DNA of 64,000 nucleotides from Tolumonas sp008015085 (GTDB lineage Bacteria; Pseudomonadota; Gammaproteobacteria; Enterobacterales; Aeromonadaceae), in the NCBI GenBank assembly GCA_029265125.1, contig JAJUJX010000001.1:186001-250000 (forward strand). Reading direction: 5' to 3'. Positions 52,512-59,746 of the stretch are shown in pieces. Each line of letters begins with the position of its first letter. Position 1 is the first letter of the stretch. The notes beneath the pieces are model-generated. The model was not told where the DNA came from and searched no databases. It saw only the letters and a list, made by a program, of their open reading frames with translations. A program made the translations under genes and the position numbers.

Positions 52512-52703
52512 TATTATTTATCTTGTTCGGGTGGAACGAACACTACGACTAAATTTGCAAGGTACTCTTACCGGAGGATGCTTGCCGCAACGTCTGACGG
52601 CTTACCGGGCGCTCAGATGGAATGGATCCAGTTACCGCTGCCAAACAAGGTAATCATCGTTACCCAAGAAGAAGGTCTGCAACTAACGCTGCAGACCTTT
52701 TTT
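52512..52703 (+). ncRNA. Candidate small RNA between the Lrp-type gene and ettA
   Basis: The gap between two minus-strand genes carries, on the plus strand, a -10-like TATTAT (52512-52517), then a stem TGTTCG-GGTGGAA-CGAACA (52524-52542) at the predicted start, further GC-rich pairing segments with GGA in loops or linkers, and finally a strong plus-strand terminator. Together they would give an RNA of about 180 nucleotides. No -35 box fits well and no known RNA family was recognised. An 82-residue frame across the region runs through the terminator and is unlikely to be a gene. Bases 52398-52511 show nothing else. Confidence 0.35.
52672..52703. terminator. Strong terminator downstream of ettA / candidate RNA
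   Basis: Ten-base-pair perfect stem AAGGTCTGCA / TGCAGACCTT with an eight-base loop. On the plus strand it ends in six T then ATTTT; on the minus strand, where it would end ettA, the following bases are only TTCTTCTT. The stronger polarity is thus for the plus strand. Confidence 0.85.
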
Positions 52704-52725
52704 ATTTTCACCGTATTAGCGTATG

Positions 52726-54393
52726 TTATTTGGCGATCTTTTTGTACTTGATTCGGTGCGGTTGAACGGCATCGGCACCCAGGGTTTTCTTCTTCCATTC
52801 TTCGTAATCGGTAAAGTTACCTTCAAAGAAGCGGACATTTCCCTCATCGCTGTAGTCCAGAATATGCGTTGCGATACGGTCGAGGAACCAGCGGTCATGC
52901 GAAATCACCATGGCACTGCCAGGGAATTCCAGCAAGGCGTTTTCCAGAGCGCGCAGGGTTTCAACGTCGAGATCGTTGGTGGGTTCGTCAAGTAACAACA
53001 CGTTACCACCAGCCTGCAGCAGTTTCGCCAGATGCAGACGGCCGCGTTCACCACCGGAGAGTTCACCGACCCGTTTGCCCTGATCGGTGCCTTTGAAGTT
53101 AAAGCGACCAACATAGGCACGGCTTGGGATCTCAAAGTTACCGATTTTCAGTACATCCTGACCATTGGCGACTTCATCGAAGACGGTTTTCTTGTCATCC
53201 ATCTTGTCGCGGAACTGATCGACAGATGCCAGAACGACGGTTTCACCTAAAGTAATGGTACCAGCATCAGGTTGTTCCATGCCGCTCAGCATGCGGAACA
53301 GGGTTGATTTACCAGCACCGTTCGGACCGATGATGCCGACGATTGCACCTTTCGGAATACTGAACGAGAGGTTATCGATCAGCTGGCGATCACCGTAAGC
53401 TTTGCTCAGGCCTTCGACTTCGATCACTTTGTCGCCCAGACGAGGTCCTGGCGGAATGAATAGTTCGTTAGTCTCGTTACGTTTCTGGTAATCCTGCGAG
53501 TTAAGTTCTTCAAAGCGGGCCAGACGTGCTTTGCTTTTCGCCTGACGACCTTTGGGATTTTGACGAACCCACTCTAGCTCTTTCTCGATAGATTTACGGC
53601 GAGCCGCTTCAGTAGACGCTTCTTGCGCCAGACGCGCATCTTTTTGTTCCAGCCAGGAGGAGTAGTTACCTTCCCATGGGATACCCTCACCGCGGTCCAG
53701 CTCTAGGATCCAGCCTGCTACGTTGTCAAGGAAGTAACGGTCGTGGGTAATGGCCACTACAGTGCCTTCATAATCGTGCAGGAAGCGTTCCAGCCAGGCG
53801 ACGGATTCGGCGTCTAAATGGTTGGTCGGTTCGTCGAGCAGCAACATGTCTGGTTTTTCCAGTAGCAGACGGCACAGAGCAACACGGCGACGTTCACCAC
53901 CAGATAGGTGTTTGATCTGAGCATCCCAGGCTGGCAGACGCAGTGCATCAGCGGCACGTTCCAGTTGGTTTTCCATATTGTGACCATCGTGTGCCTGGAT
54001 GATCGCTTCCAGTTCACCCTGCTCTTTGGCCAGTTTGTCAAAGTCTGCATCCGGATCGGCATAAGCGGCATAGACTTCATCGAGACGAGTCATGGCACGT
54101 TTTAAATCGCCCATTGCTTCTTCAACAGCTTCACGGACGGTTTGTTCCGGATCCAGTTTTGGCTCTTGCGGCAGATAACCGATTTTGATGCCGGGTTGCG
54201 GACGAGCTTCCCCTTCAATTTCGGTATCAATGCCGGCCATGATGCGCAGCAGGGTTGATTTACCGGCACCGTTCAGACCCAGGACACCAATTTTGGCACC
54301 AGGGAAAAACGACAAGGAGATATTTTTTAAGATATGACGCTTGGGCGGAACAATTTTGCCCACGCGATTCATGGTGTAAATAAATTGCGCCAT
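52726..54393 (-). CDS. ettA: Energy-dependent translational throttle protein EttA
   Basis: 555 residues, exactly the E. coli length. ABC-F protein that binds the ribosomal E site and gates elongation by ADP/ATP ratio. Two ATPase domains: Walker A GLNGAGKST near 40 and GPNGAGKST near 355, signatures LSGGERRRVALCRLLLE and LSGGERGRLHLAKLL, with an arm region and a linker between. No membrane helices. Confidence 0.96.
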   Translation of the reverse strand: MAQFIYTMNRVGKIVPPKRHILKNISLSFFPGAKIGVLGLNGAGKSTLLRIMAGIDTEIEGEARPQPGIKIGYLPQEPKLDPEQTVREAVEEAMGDLKRAMTRLDEVYAAYADPDADFDKLAKEQGELEAIIQAHDGHNMENQLERAADALRLPAWDAQIKHLSGGERRRVALCRLLLEKPDMLLLDEPTNHLDAESVAWLERFLHDYEGTVVAITHDRYFLDNVAGWILELDRGEGIPWEGNYSSWLEQKDARLAQEASTEAARRKSIEKELEWVRQNPKGRQAKSKARLARFEELNSQDYQKRNETNELFIPPGPRLGDKVIEVEGLSKAYGDRQLIDNLSFSIPKGAIVGIIGPNGAGKSTLFRMLSGMEQPDAGTITLGETVVLASVDQFRDKMDDKKTVFDEVANGQDVLKIGNFEIPSRAYVGRFNFKGTDQGKRVGELSGGERGRLHLAKLLQAGGNVLLLDEPTNDLDVETLRALENALLEFPGSAMVISHDRWFLDRIATHILDYSDEGNVRFFEGNFTDYEEWKKKTLGADAVQPHRIKYKKIAK

Positions 54394-54483
54394 GGTGTTC
54401 TCTGAGTCAGTTCAAATTGCGGATAGTTTAGAGTATGGATTTGACAGGGAAAAGATCAATCAGTCGCATTTGCGTTTAGCGGA

Positions 54484-54510
54484 AACAAAAAAACCCGCAA
54501 ATGCGGGTTT
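54484..54510 (-). terminator. Terminator after tRNA-Leu
   Basis: AAACCCGC-AAAT-GCGGGTTT stem followed on the minus strand by a run of seven T, five bases beyond the tRNA 3' end. Confidence 0.9.
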
Positions 54511-54514
54511 GATA

Positions 54515-54600
54515 TGGTGCCCAGGGTCGGACTCGAACCGACACGATTATTCACCGGCGGATTTTGAATCCGCTGCGTCTACCGATTTCGCCACCTGGGC
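54515..54600 (-). tRNA. tRNA-Leu (anticodon CAA)
   Basis: 86 bases on the minus strand, CCA encoded. Acceptor GCCCAGG pairs with CCTGGGC; anticodon stem GCGGA/TCCGC around loop TTCAAAA gives anticodon CAA, reading UUG; a long variable arm (CGGTGAATAATCG) marks class II leucine tRNA; T arm GTCGGTTCGAGTCCGAC. Flanked by its own promoter and terminator. Confidence 0.95.
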
Positions 54601-54655
54601 ATCAAAGCGAAAACTAACATGCTGATAAATCAGTAAGCTTGTCTTAGCGGCTGGC

Positions 54656-54683
54656 ATTATACAAAGCTAACAGTTAAGCGCAA
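54656..54683 (-). promoter_or_regulatory. Promoter of tRNA-Leu
   Basis: On the minus strand TTGCGC, 16-base spacer, TATAAT, then the GC-rich discriminator GCCAGCCGC typical of stringently controlled stable-RNA promoters. Confidence 0.7.
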
Positions 54684-54798
54684 ATTGTTTTTGACGTGAT
54701 CTGCTTCAGATGCTGAATAAATGTGCGTCCTGATGATTCGCATCAATCTGGTTTACTTGGTTAGAATAGCGATCTATGAAATTCTGATTGTATAACTT

Positions 54799-55311
54799 AT
54801 GAGTAAATCTATTCGTTCTCGTTCTGCTAAAAAAGATACCGGTATTCAGCTTACTCTGCCTCGGGCAGGTTTTCGTCGCCGTTTAGGTGCCTGGGTGATT
54901 GATGCTTTGTTGGTGATCCCGCTGCTTGCTGTGGCTGGTTATGCCGGATATGGGGTGGGGCATCTGTTAACTGCCAGTGGGCTGGTCTCTCTTGCTGAAG
55001 GAGAGTCAATGAGTAATTGGCTGGCTCATCAGCTCTGGTTCAGTCTGTGGTTAGGCGGCATTATGTGCAGCTATTTTGTCTGGTTCTGGTGTCGTGAAGG
55101 ACAAACTCCGGGGATGATCCGTTTTCAGATCCGGGTGCAGAATAGTGATGGTGGTCTGATTAGTATTGGCCAGGCGCTGGTGCGATTAGGTACGTCCGCG
55201 TTTGGTCTGGGCAATCTGATGGTGATTTTTGACCGTCGTGAGTTTCTGGCATTTCAGGATTACTGGGCAAATTGTGAAGTGGTGGTAACTTCAGCGCCGG
55301 TCGGGCGTTGA
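54799..55311 (+). CDS. RDD family membrane protein
   Basis: 170 residues. RDD-type domain: R-A-G-F-R-R-R-L-G-A-W-V-I-D near residue 21-34 (the R..D motif at the start of the first helix), three hydrophobic segments (about 32-52, 80-100, 125-145) and the EGQTPGM motif near 110 before the third helix. Function of the family is not settled; some members affect ion exchange. Transcribed alone, ending at a strong terminator. Confidence 0.88.
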   Translation: MSKSIRSRSAKKDTGIQLTLPRAGFRRRLGAWVIDALLVIPLLAVAGYAGYGVGHLLTASGLVSLAEGESMSNWLAHQLWFSLWLGGIMCSYFVWFWCREGQTPGMIRFQIRVQNSDGGLISIGQALVRLGTSAFGLGNLMVIFDRREFLAFQDYWANCEVVVTSAPVGR

Positions 55312-55325
55312 AACCGGACTGAATG

Positions 55326-55358
55326 AAAAAGGGAGCCATACCTTGCAGCTCCCTTTTT
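55326..55358. terminator. Bidirectional terminator between RDD gene and lptG
   Basis: AAAAAGGGAGC pairs with GCTCCCTTTTT around an 11-base loop, with seven T on the plus strand. It lies between two convergent genes. Confidence 0.9.
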
Positions 55359-55391
55359 TTGTTCCTGAATATCGGTCTGTCCTGCTGAGGG

Positions 55392-56465
55392 TCAGGCCTT
55401 GCGTTTTTTCAGTAAGTAGATAGCGATACCCATAAAGATCAGACTGGGGATGGTGGCCCCTATGATCGGGGGGACATTGTAGACGATACTGAACGGACCA
55501 AATACCTGGTTAACGACATAGAACGTGAAGCCAATCATGACGCCGGATATTAGCCGGGCACCCATGCTGACGGAACGTAGCGGACCGAAGATGGTGGATG
55601 CAGCCAATAACAGCATGGCGATGACGCTGAGTGGGGCTAATATTTTCCGCCAGAATTCCAGTTCGTAATCATCTGCATTTTGTCCATTATTTTTCATATA
55701 GTTGATGTAGCTATACAACCCTTTGGCTGATAACTCATCAGGATCAACTGAGACGACACCGAGTTTATCGGGCGATAGATTGGTTTTCCAGTTCCAGGCT
55801 GTCTGACGGTGAAATTGCAATTGATGCTTATTCGTTACATCAGCAATAAATGTATTCTCAAGTTTCCAGCCCGATGCTTTGTATACTGCCTTGGGTGAGC
55901 GGATGATTTCAGCCAGTTCTCCGCTGCTATTAAAACGATAAATCGTCAGACCCCGTAATGAGCCGTCCCGGAACAGGGCATTGATGCTGATAAAATCATT
56001 GCCTTCCTTGATCCAGATACCATTGGCGGAAGCTGTGATCTTGCCTCCGCTGACGGCTGCAGTTTTGATGTCTTTGGCTTTCTGTACGCCTAATGGGGCG
56101 ACGTATTCACCTAACAGCATCACTAGTAACATAACCGGAATCACCGTTTTTAAGGCGGAGAGTACGATACGGGTACGTGATAGGCCGGCAGCCTGTAATA
56201 CAACCAGCTCACTGCTGCTGGCCATTTGCCCTAAGCCAATGACGCCACCGAGCAGGGCTCCCATTGGGAAAAATAAAACGAGCTCACCGGGCATCAGTAG
56301 AAAAATCCGGTATAACGCATGTAATGTTGTGAAATTGCCATCGCCGACATTATTCAGCTGTTCAATAAATTTAATCAGCGACGATAAGCCAACCAGACCA
56401 AAGGTGCAGATCAGGATGGCCATGATAACTGTCCGGCCAATATAACGGTCAAGGATGCCAAACAT
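55392..56465 (-). CDS. lptG: LPS export permease LptG
   Basis: 357 residues (E. coli 360). YjgP/YjgQ family; with LptF and LptB it extracts LPS from the inner membrane. Starts MFGILDRYIGRTVIMAIL; membrane helices near 14-35, 60-80, 100-120, and three at the C-terminus (after 265), with a periplasmic jellyroll domain between. Its ATG overlaps the lptF stop by one base (TGATG). Confidence 0.95.
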   Translation of the reverse strand: MFGILDRYIGRTVIMAILICTFGLVGLSSLIKFIEQLNNVGDGNFTTLHALYRIFLLMPGELVLFFPMGALLGGVIGLGQMASSSELVVLQAAGLSRTRIVLSALKTVIPVMLLVMLLGEYVAPLGVQKAKDIKTAAVSGGKITASANGIWIKEGNDFISINALFRDGSLRGLTIYRFNSSGELAEIIRSPKAVYKASGWKLENTFIADVTNKHQLQFHRQTAWNWKTNLSPDKLGVVSVDPDELSAKGLYSYINYMKNNGQNADDYELEFWRKILAPLSVIAMLLLAASTIFGPLRSVSMGARLISGVMIGFTFYVVNQVFGPFSIVYNVPPIIGATIPSLIFMGIAIYLLKKRKA

Positions 56466-57568
56466 CAGTTTTTCTCCTTATGCCAGTAAAGCCGGATGTA
56501 TTGCCAAAGTCGGGTCGTTTGCATATTCATTGGAATGGCGAAAATAACCAAAAAGAGGATCGGTGCCAGGTATAAACCGGGGATTGCTGGTAATTGGCCT
56601 CGTTCGATCGCGGACTTACCAGCACTGAGCAGCAAAAAGTAGGAAAAGAACAGCAGGACTGCAGGCAATATTTTAGCGTAACGACCCTGACGCGGGTTAA
56701 CCATGGCCATAGGCACTGCAATCAATGTTAATACCGGAATAGATAACGGTAGTGCAATTCGCCATTGGAACTCAGCGATGTCTTTTTTATCTGAGCTGGC
56801 GGCTAATTTTTCCGAAGGGGCTGACGTTGCTTTCCGGTTAGACGGCTCAATGTCTTTCCGTTGAAGCTGAGCCCGGTACTCCTGAAAATCAGAGATACTG
56901 AATTCAGTTCCCGGAGGTGTACCTGCATAGCGCCGGCCATTGGTGAGCGTTACCCATTGTACGCCTTGAGCATCAGTTGTCAGGTGACCTTCGGTGGCGA
57001 CAATCACAGCGGCCTGTTTCGGATCCGGATTACGTTGTAGCACGAAAATATGTTGCAGATCGCGAGCGTCTTTTTGTACATCCTCTACATAAGCGACGAA
57101 TTTACCATCATCCAGACTCAGGAATTTACCGCTTTCCAGAGGTACTGAAAGTGGATCTGATTTTGCCTCATCCAGCAACTGTGCCTGTTTTTCGCGTGCC
57201 ATTGGTGCCAGCCACATGGTGTTGACTGTAGCAAGCACGGTTGTTAGTGCTGCCAGCAGTAAAGTGACGCGCATAATATATGACGGGCCGACGCCTACTG
57301 ATCGGAGAACGGTCATTTCACTGTCGGCATAGAGTCGGCCGTGGGCAAACAAAATGGCAATAAACAGGCTGATCGGTAGCAGCAGCAGACCCATATACGG
57401 GATATTAAGCAGCATGAGCTGACCAATCAGTGATGATGGTACGGAACCATCCGCAGCTTTGGATAAAATCCGGATAAATTGCTGGCTGGTGAAGATCAGC
57501 AGCAGGATCAGCAGGATCGACAGCTGGGTTTTGAGTGTTTCTTTAAAGATATAACGGAAAACTATCAC
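56465..57568 (-). CDS. lptF: LPS export permease LptF
   Basis: 367 residues from a GTG (reads VIVFRYIFKETLKTQLSILL), which aligns with the E. coli LptF start (366 residues) and has GAGG five bases upstream. The frame is open 118 codons further upstream, but that part is unlike LptF. Six membrane helices with a periplasmic domain (about 125-265). Partner of LptG; divergent from pepA as in E. coli. Confidence 0.95.
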   Translation of the reverse strand: MIVFRYIFKETLKTQLSILLILLLIFTSQQFIRILSKAADGSVPSSLIGQLMLLNIPYMGLLLLPISLFIAILFAHGRLYADSEMTVLRSVGVGPSYIMRVTLLLAALTTVLATVNTMWLAPMAREKQAQLLDEAKSDPLSVPLESGKFLSLDDGKFVAYVEDVQKDARDLQHIFVLQRNPDPKQAAVIVATEGHLTTDAQGVQWVTLTNGRRYAGTPPGTEFSISDFQEYRAQLQRKDIEPSNRKATSAPSEKLAASSDKKDIAEFQWRIALPLSIPVLTLIAVPMAMVNPRQGRYAKILPAVLLFFSYFLLLSAGKSAIERGQLPAIPGLYLAPILFLVIFAIPMNMQTTRLWQYIRLYWHKEKN

Positions 57569-57733
57569 GCAGGCCTCGGGAAAACTTGTAATTACTGGCG
57601 AATCGCTAAAAAATAGTTGCCTTAATTCCATTTTATGATGTTTTGCGTACCGAACCTGTTCATCCTGATCAGGTGGGTCGGTTTCTATTATCGACCAATC
57701 GGTGGGCTTTGTCTTTAGTTGCAAGGAGTCCTC

Positions 57734-59236
57734 ATGGAATTCGGCGTTAAAAGTGGCAGCCCGGAAAAGCAGCGCAGTGCCTGTATTGTGGTCGGCGTAT
57801 TTGAACCACGACGTTTGTCTGCGGTTGCTGAGCAACTGGATCGCGTTAGCGATGGCTATATCAGTTCGTTGTTGCGCCGTGGCGATCTGGAAGGAAAATC
57901 CGGTCAGATGCTGCTCTTGCATCAGGTGCCGGGTGTACTGAGTGAACGCGTGCTGCTGGTGGGCTGTGGTAAAGAACGTGAGCTAGATGAGCGTCAGTTC
58001 AAACAGATCATTCAGAAAACTATCAGCACACTGAATGAAACCGGATCGATGGAAGCGGTCTGCTTTTTAACAGAATTGCATGTTAAAGGACGGGATGCCT
58101 ACTGGAAGGTAAGACAAGCAGTTGAGACAGCGCAAAACAGCCTGTATACCTTCGACCAGTTTAAAACCAATAAAGCGGAATTGCGTCGTCCGCTGCGTAA
58201 GCTGGTATTTAACGTGGCGACGCGCCGTGAACTGGCTATTGGTGAAAAAGCGGTAGCTCATGGTCTGGCTGTCGCTAACGGGATGAAGATTTGCCGTGAT
58301 GTGGCGAATATGCCGCCTAATATCTGCACGCCGGCTTATCTGGCTTCGCAGGCACGTCGTCTGGCCGATAGCTGTCAGTTCATCACAACTAAGGTTATTG
58401 GTGAACAGCAGATGGCGGAACTGGGCATGAATGCCTATCTGGCGGTCGCTCGCGGCTCATCGAATGAAGCCATGATGTCTATTATGGAATATAAAGGCCA
58501 TCCGGATGCCAAACCGACCGTGCTGGTCGGTAAAGGATTAACCTTTGATTCAGGCGGTATTTCACTCAAACCCGGCGATGGCATGGATGAGATGAAATAT
58601 GACATGTGTGGCGCAGCTTCCGTTTTGGGCGTAATGACAGCGTTGGCTGAACTAAAACCGCCCATCAATGTAATAGGTGTGCTGGCTGGTGCAGAGAACA
58701 TGCCGGATGGTAAATCGTATCGCCCAGGCGATATTCTCACCTCCATGTCAGGGCAGACTATTGAAGTATTGAATACGGATGCAGAAGGGCGTCTGGTATT
58801 GTGTGATGTGCTGACCTACGCTGAACGGTTTGAGCCGGAAGCGGTCATTGATATCGCCACGCTGACCGGCGCTTGTGTCATTGCGCTGGGTAGTCATGCA
58901 ACCGGTCTGATGTCGAATCATAATCCGCTGGCGCATGAATTGCTGAATGCTGCCGAGTTGTCGGGTGATAAAGCCTGGCGCTTGCCACTGTGGGATGAAT
59001 ATCAGGAACAGATTGAAAGTCCGTTTGCTGATATGGTGAACACCGGTGGCCGTCCGGCAGGGGCGATTACGGCGGGGGCATTCCTCAGCCGTTTTACCAA
59101 GAAATACAACTGGGCGCATCTGGATATTGCTGGTACCGCCTGGAAGTCTGGTAAAGAAAAAGGGGCCACCGGACGTCCGGTGCCATTGCTGACCCAATTC
59201 CTGCTCGGTCGGGCCGGTATTGATGTCGAAGATTAA
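57734..59236 (+). CDS. pepA: Leucyl aminopeptidase PepA
   Basis: 500 residues (E. coli 503). M17 aminopeptidase with two metal ions; the signature NTDAEGRLVLCDVL and upstream GKGLTFDSGGISLKPG are intact. Start MEFGVKSGSP chosen for the AAGGAGT four bases upstream. In E. coli PepA also binds DNA (carAB control, Xer recombination); whether this one does is unknown. Two palindromes lie in its promoter region. Confidence 0.97.
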   Translation: MEFGVKSGSPEKQRSACIVVGVFEPRRLSAVAEQLDRVSDGYISSLLRRGDLEGKSGQMLLLHQVPGVLSERVLLVGCGKERELDERQFKQIIQKTISTLNETGSMEAVCFLTELHVKGRDAYWKVRQAVETAQNSLYTFDQFKTNKAELRRPLRKLVFNVATRRELAIGEKAVAHGLAVANGMKICRDVANMPPNICTPAYLASQARRLADSCQFITTKVIGEQQMAELGMNAYLAVARGSSNEAMMSIMEYKGHPDAKPTVLVGKGLTFDSGGISLKPGDGMDEMKYDMCGAASVLGVMTALAELKPPINVIGVLAGAENMPDGKSYRPGDILTSMSGQTIEVLNTDAEGRLVLCDVLTYAERFEPEAVIDIATLTGACVIALGSHATGLMSNHNPLAHELLNAAELSGDKAWRLPLWDEYQEQIESPFADMVNTGGRPAGAITAGAFLSRFTKKYNWAHLDIAGTAWKSGKEKGATGRPVPLLTQFLLGRAGIDVED

Positions 59237-59242
59237 CCGGAT

Positions 59243-59263
59243 GGGGCGGTAACGCCCCTTTAC
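59243..59263 (+). terminator. Short hairpin between pepA and holC
   Basis: GGGGCG-GTAA-CGCCCC followed by TTTACTTT, directly before the holC start. Probably weak termination or a translation-affecting structure. Confidence 0.55.
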
Positions 59264-59266
59264 TTT

Positions 59267-59728
59267 ATGCCACAAGTCACTTTTTATATACTACCCGACG
59301 ATTTACAACCTGCCGTTGCTGCAGATGGTATTGATCAGACAACTTCGCGGCTGGTTTGTCAGCTGGCTACTGAACGTTTTCGTCAGAATCAGACGGTATT
59401 TATTCTGGCTCAGACGCAGCAGCAGGCAGAGCAGTTAGATGAAATGCTGTGGCGGCAGGATCCGGATAGTTTTGTACCGCACGGACTTTCTGACGAAGCC
59501 ACCGTGACACAGGCACCGGTCGAAATTGGTACCGGCGCACCGAAGCGTCATCGCCAGATACTGATCAATCTGGCAGAAACTATTCCGGCTTTTGCCAATC
59601 GTTTTAATCAGATCATCGATTTCGTCCCGGTTGACGAGATCCAAAAACAACAGGCGCGCGACCGCTATAAGCAATATCGGGCGCTGGGTTTCACGCTGGA
59701 GACGGTGCCTGCACCGCAACTCCCATAA
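59267..59728 (+). CDS. holC: DNA polymerase III chi subunit HolC
   Basis: 153 residues (E. coli 147). Links the clamp loader to SSB. N-terminal VTFYILPDD, central QTVFILAQTQQQAEQLDEMLW and FVPHGL segments, and C-terminal ARDRYKQYRALGFTLE are typical. Sits between pepA and valS as in E. coli, 18 bases before valS. Confidence 0.93.
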   Translation: MPQVTFYILPDDLQPAVAADGIDQTTSRLVCQLATERFRQNQTVFILAQTQQQAEQLDEMLWRQDPDSFVPHGLSDEATVTQAPVEIGTGAPKRHRQILINLAETIPAFANRFNQIIDFVPVDEIQKQQARDRYKQYRALGFTLETVPAPQLP

Positions 59729-59746
59729 TCAGACAGATGAAGACAG

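Noticed and set aside
52506..52751. 82-codon plus-strand frame between the Lrp-type gene and ettA
   Set aside because: It reads through a strong terminator hairpin and into the antisense of ettA, and its start lacks a ribosome binding site.
54515..54600. tRNA-Leu(CAA) as an attachment site for an integrated element
   Set aside because: This tRNA type is a common integration target, but no integrase, duplicated tRNA 3' end or foreign-looking genes lie next to it.
57569..57922. 118-codon N-terminal extension of lptF
   Set aside because: It runs through the pepA promoter and start; LptF proteins begin at the VIVFRYIFKET segment, and a GTG with GAGG is present there.
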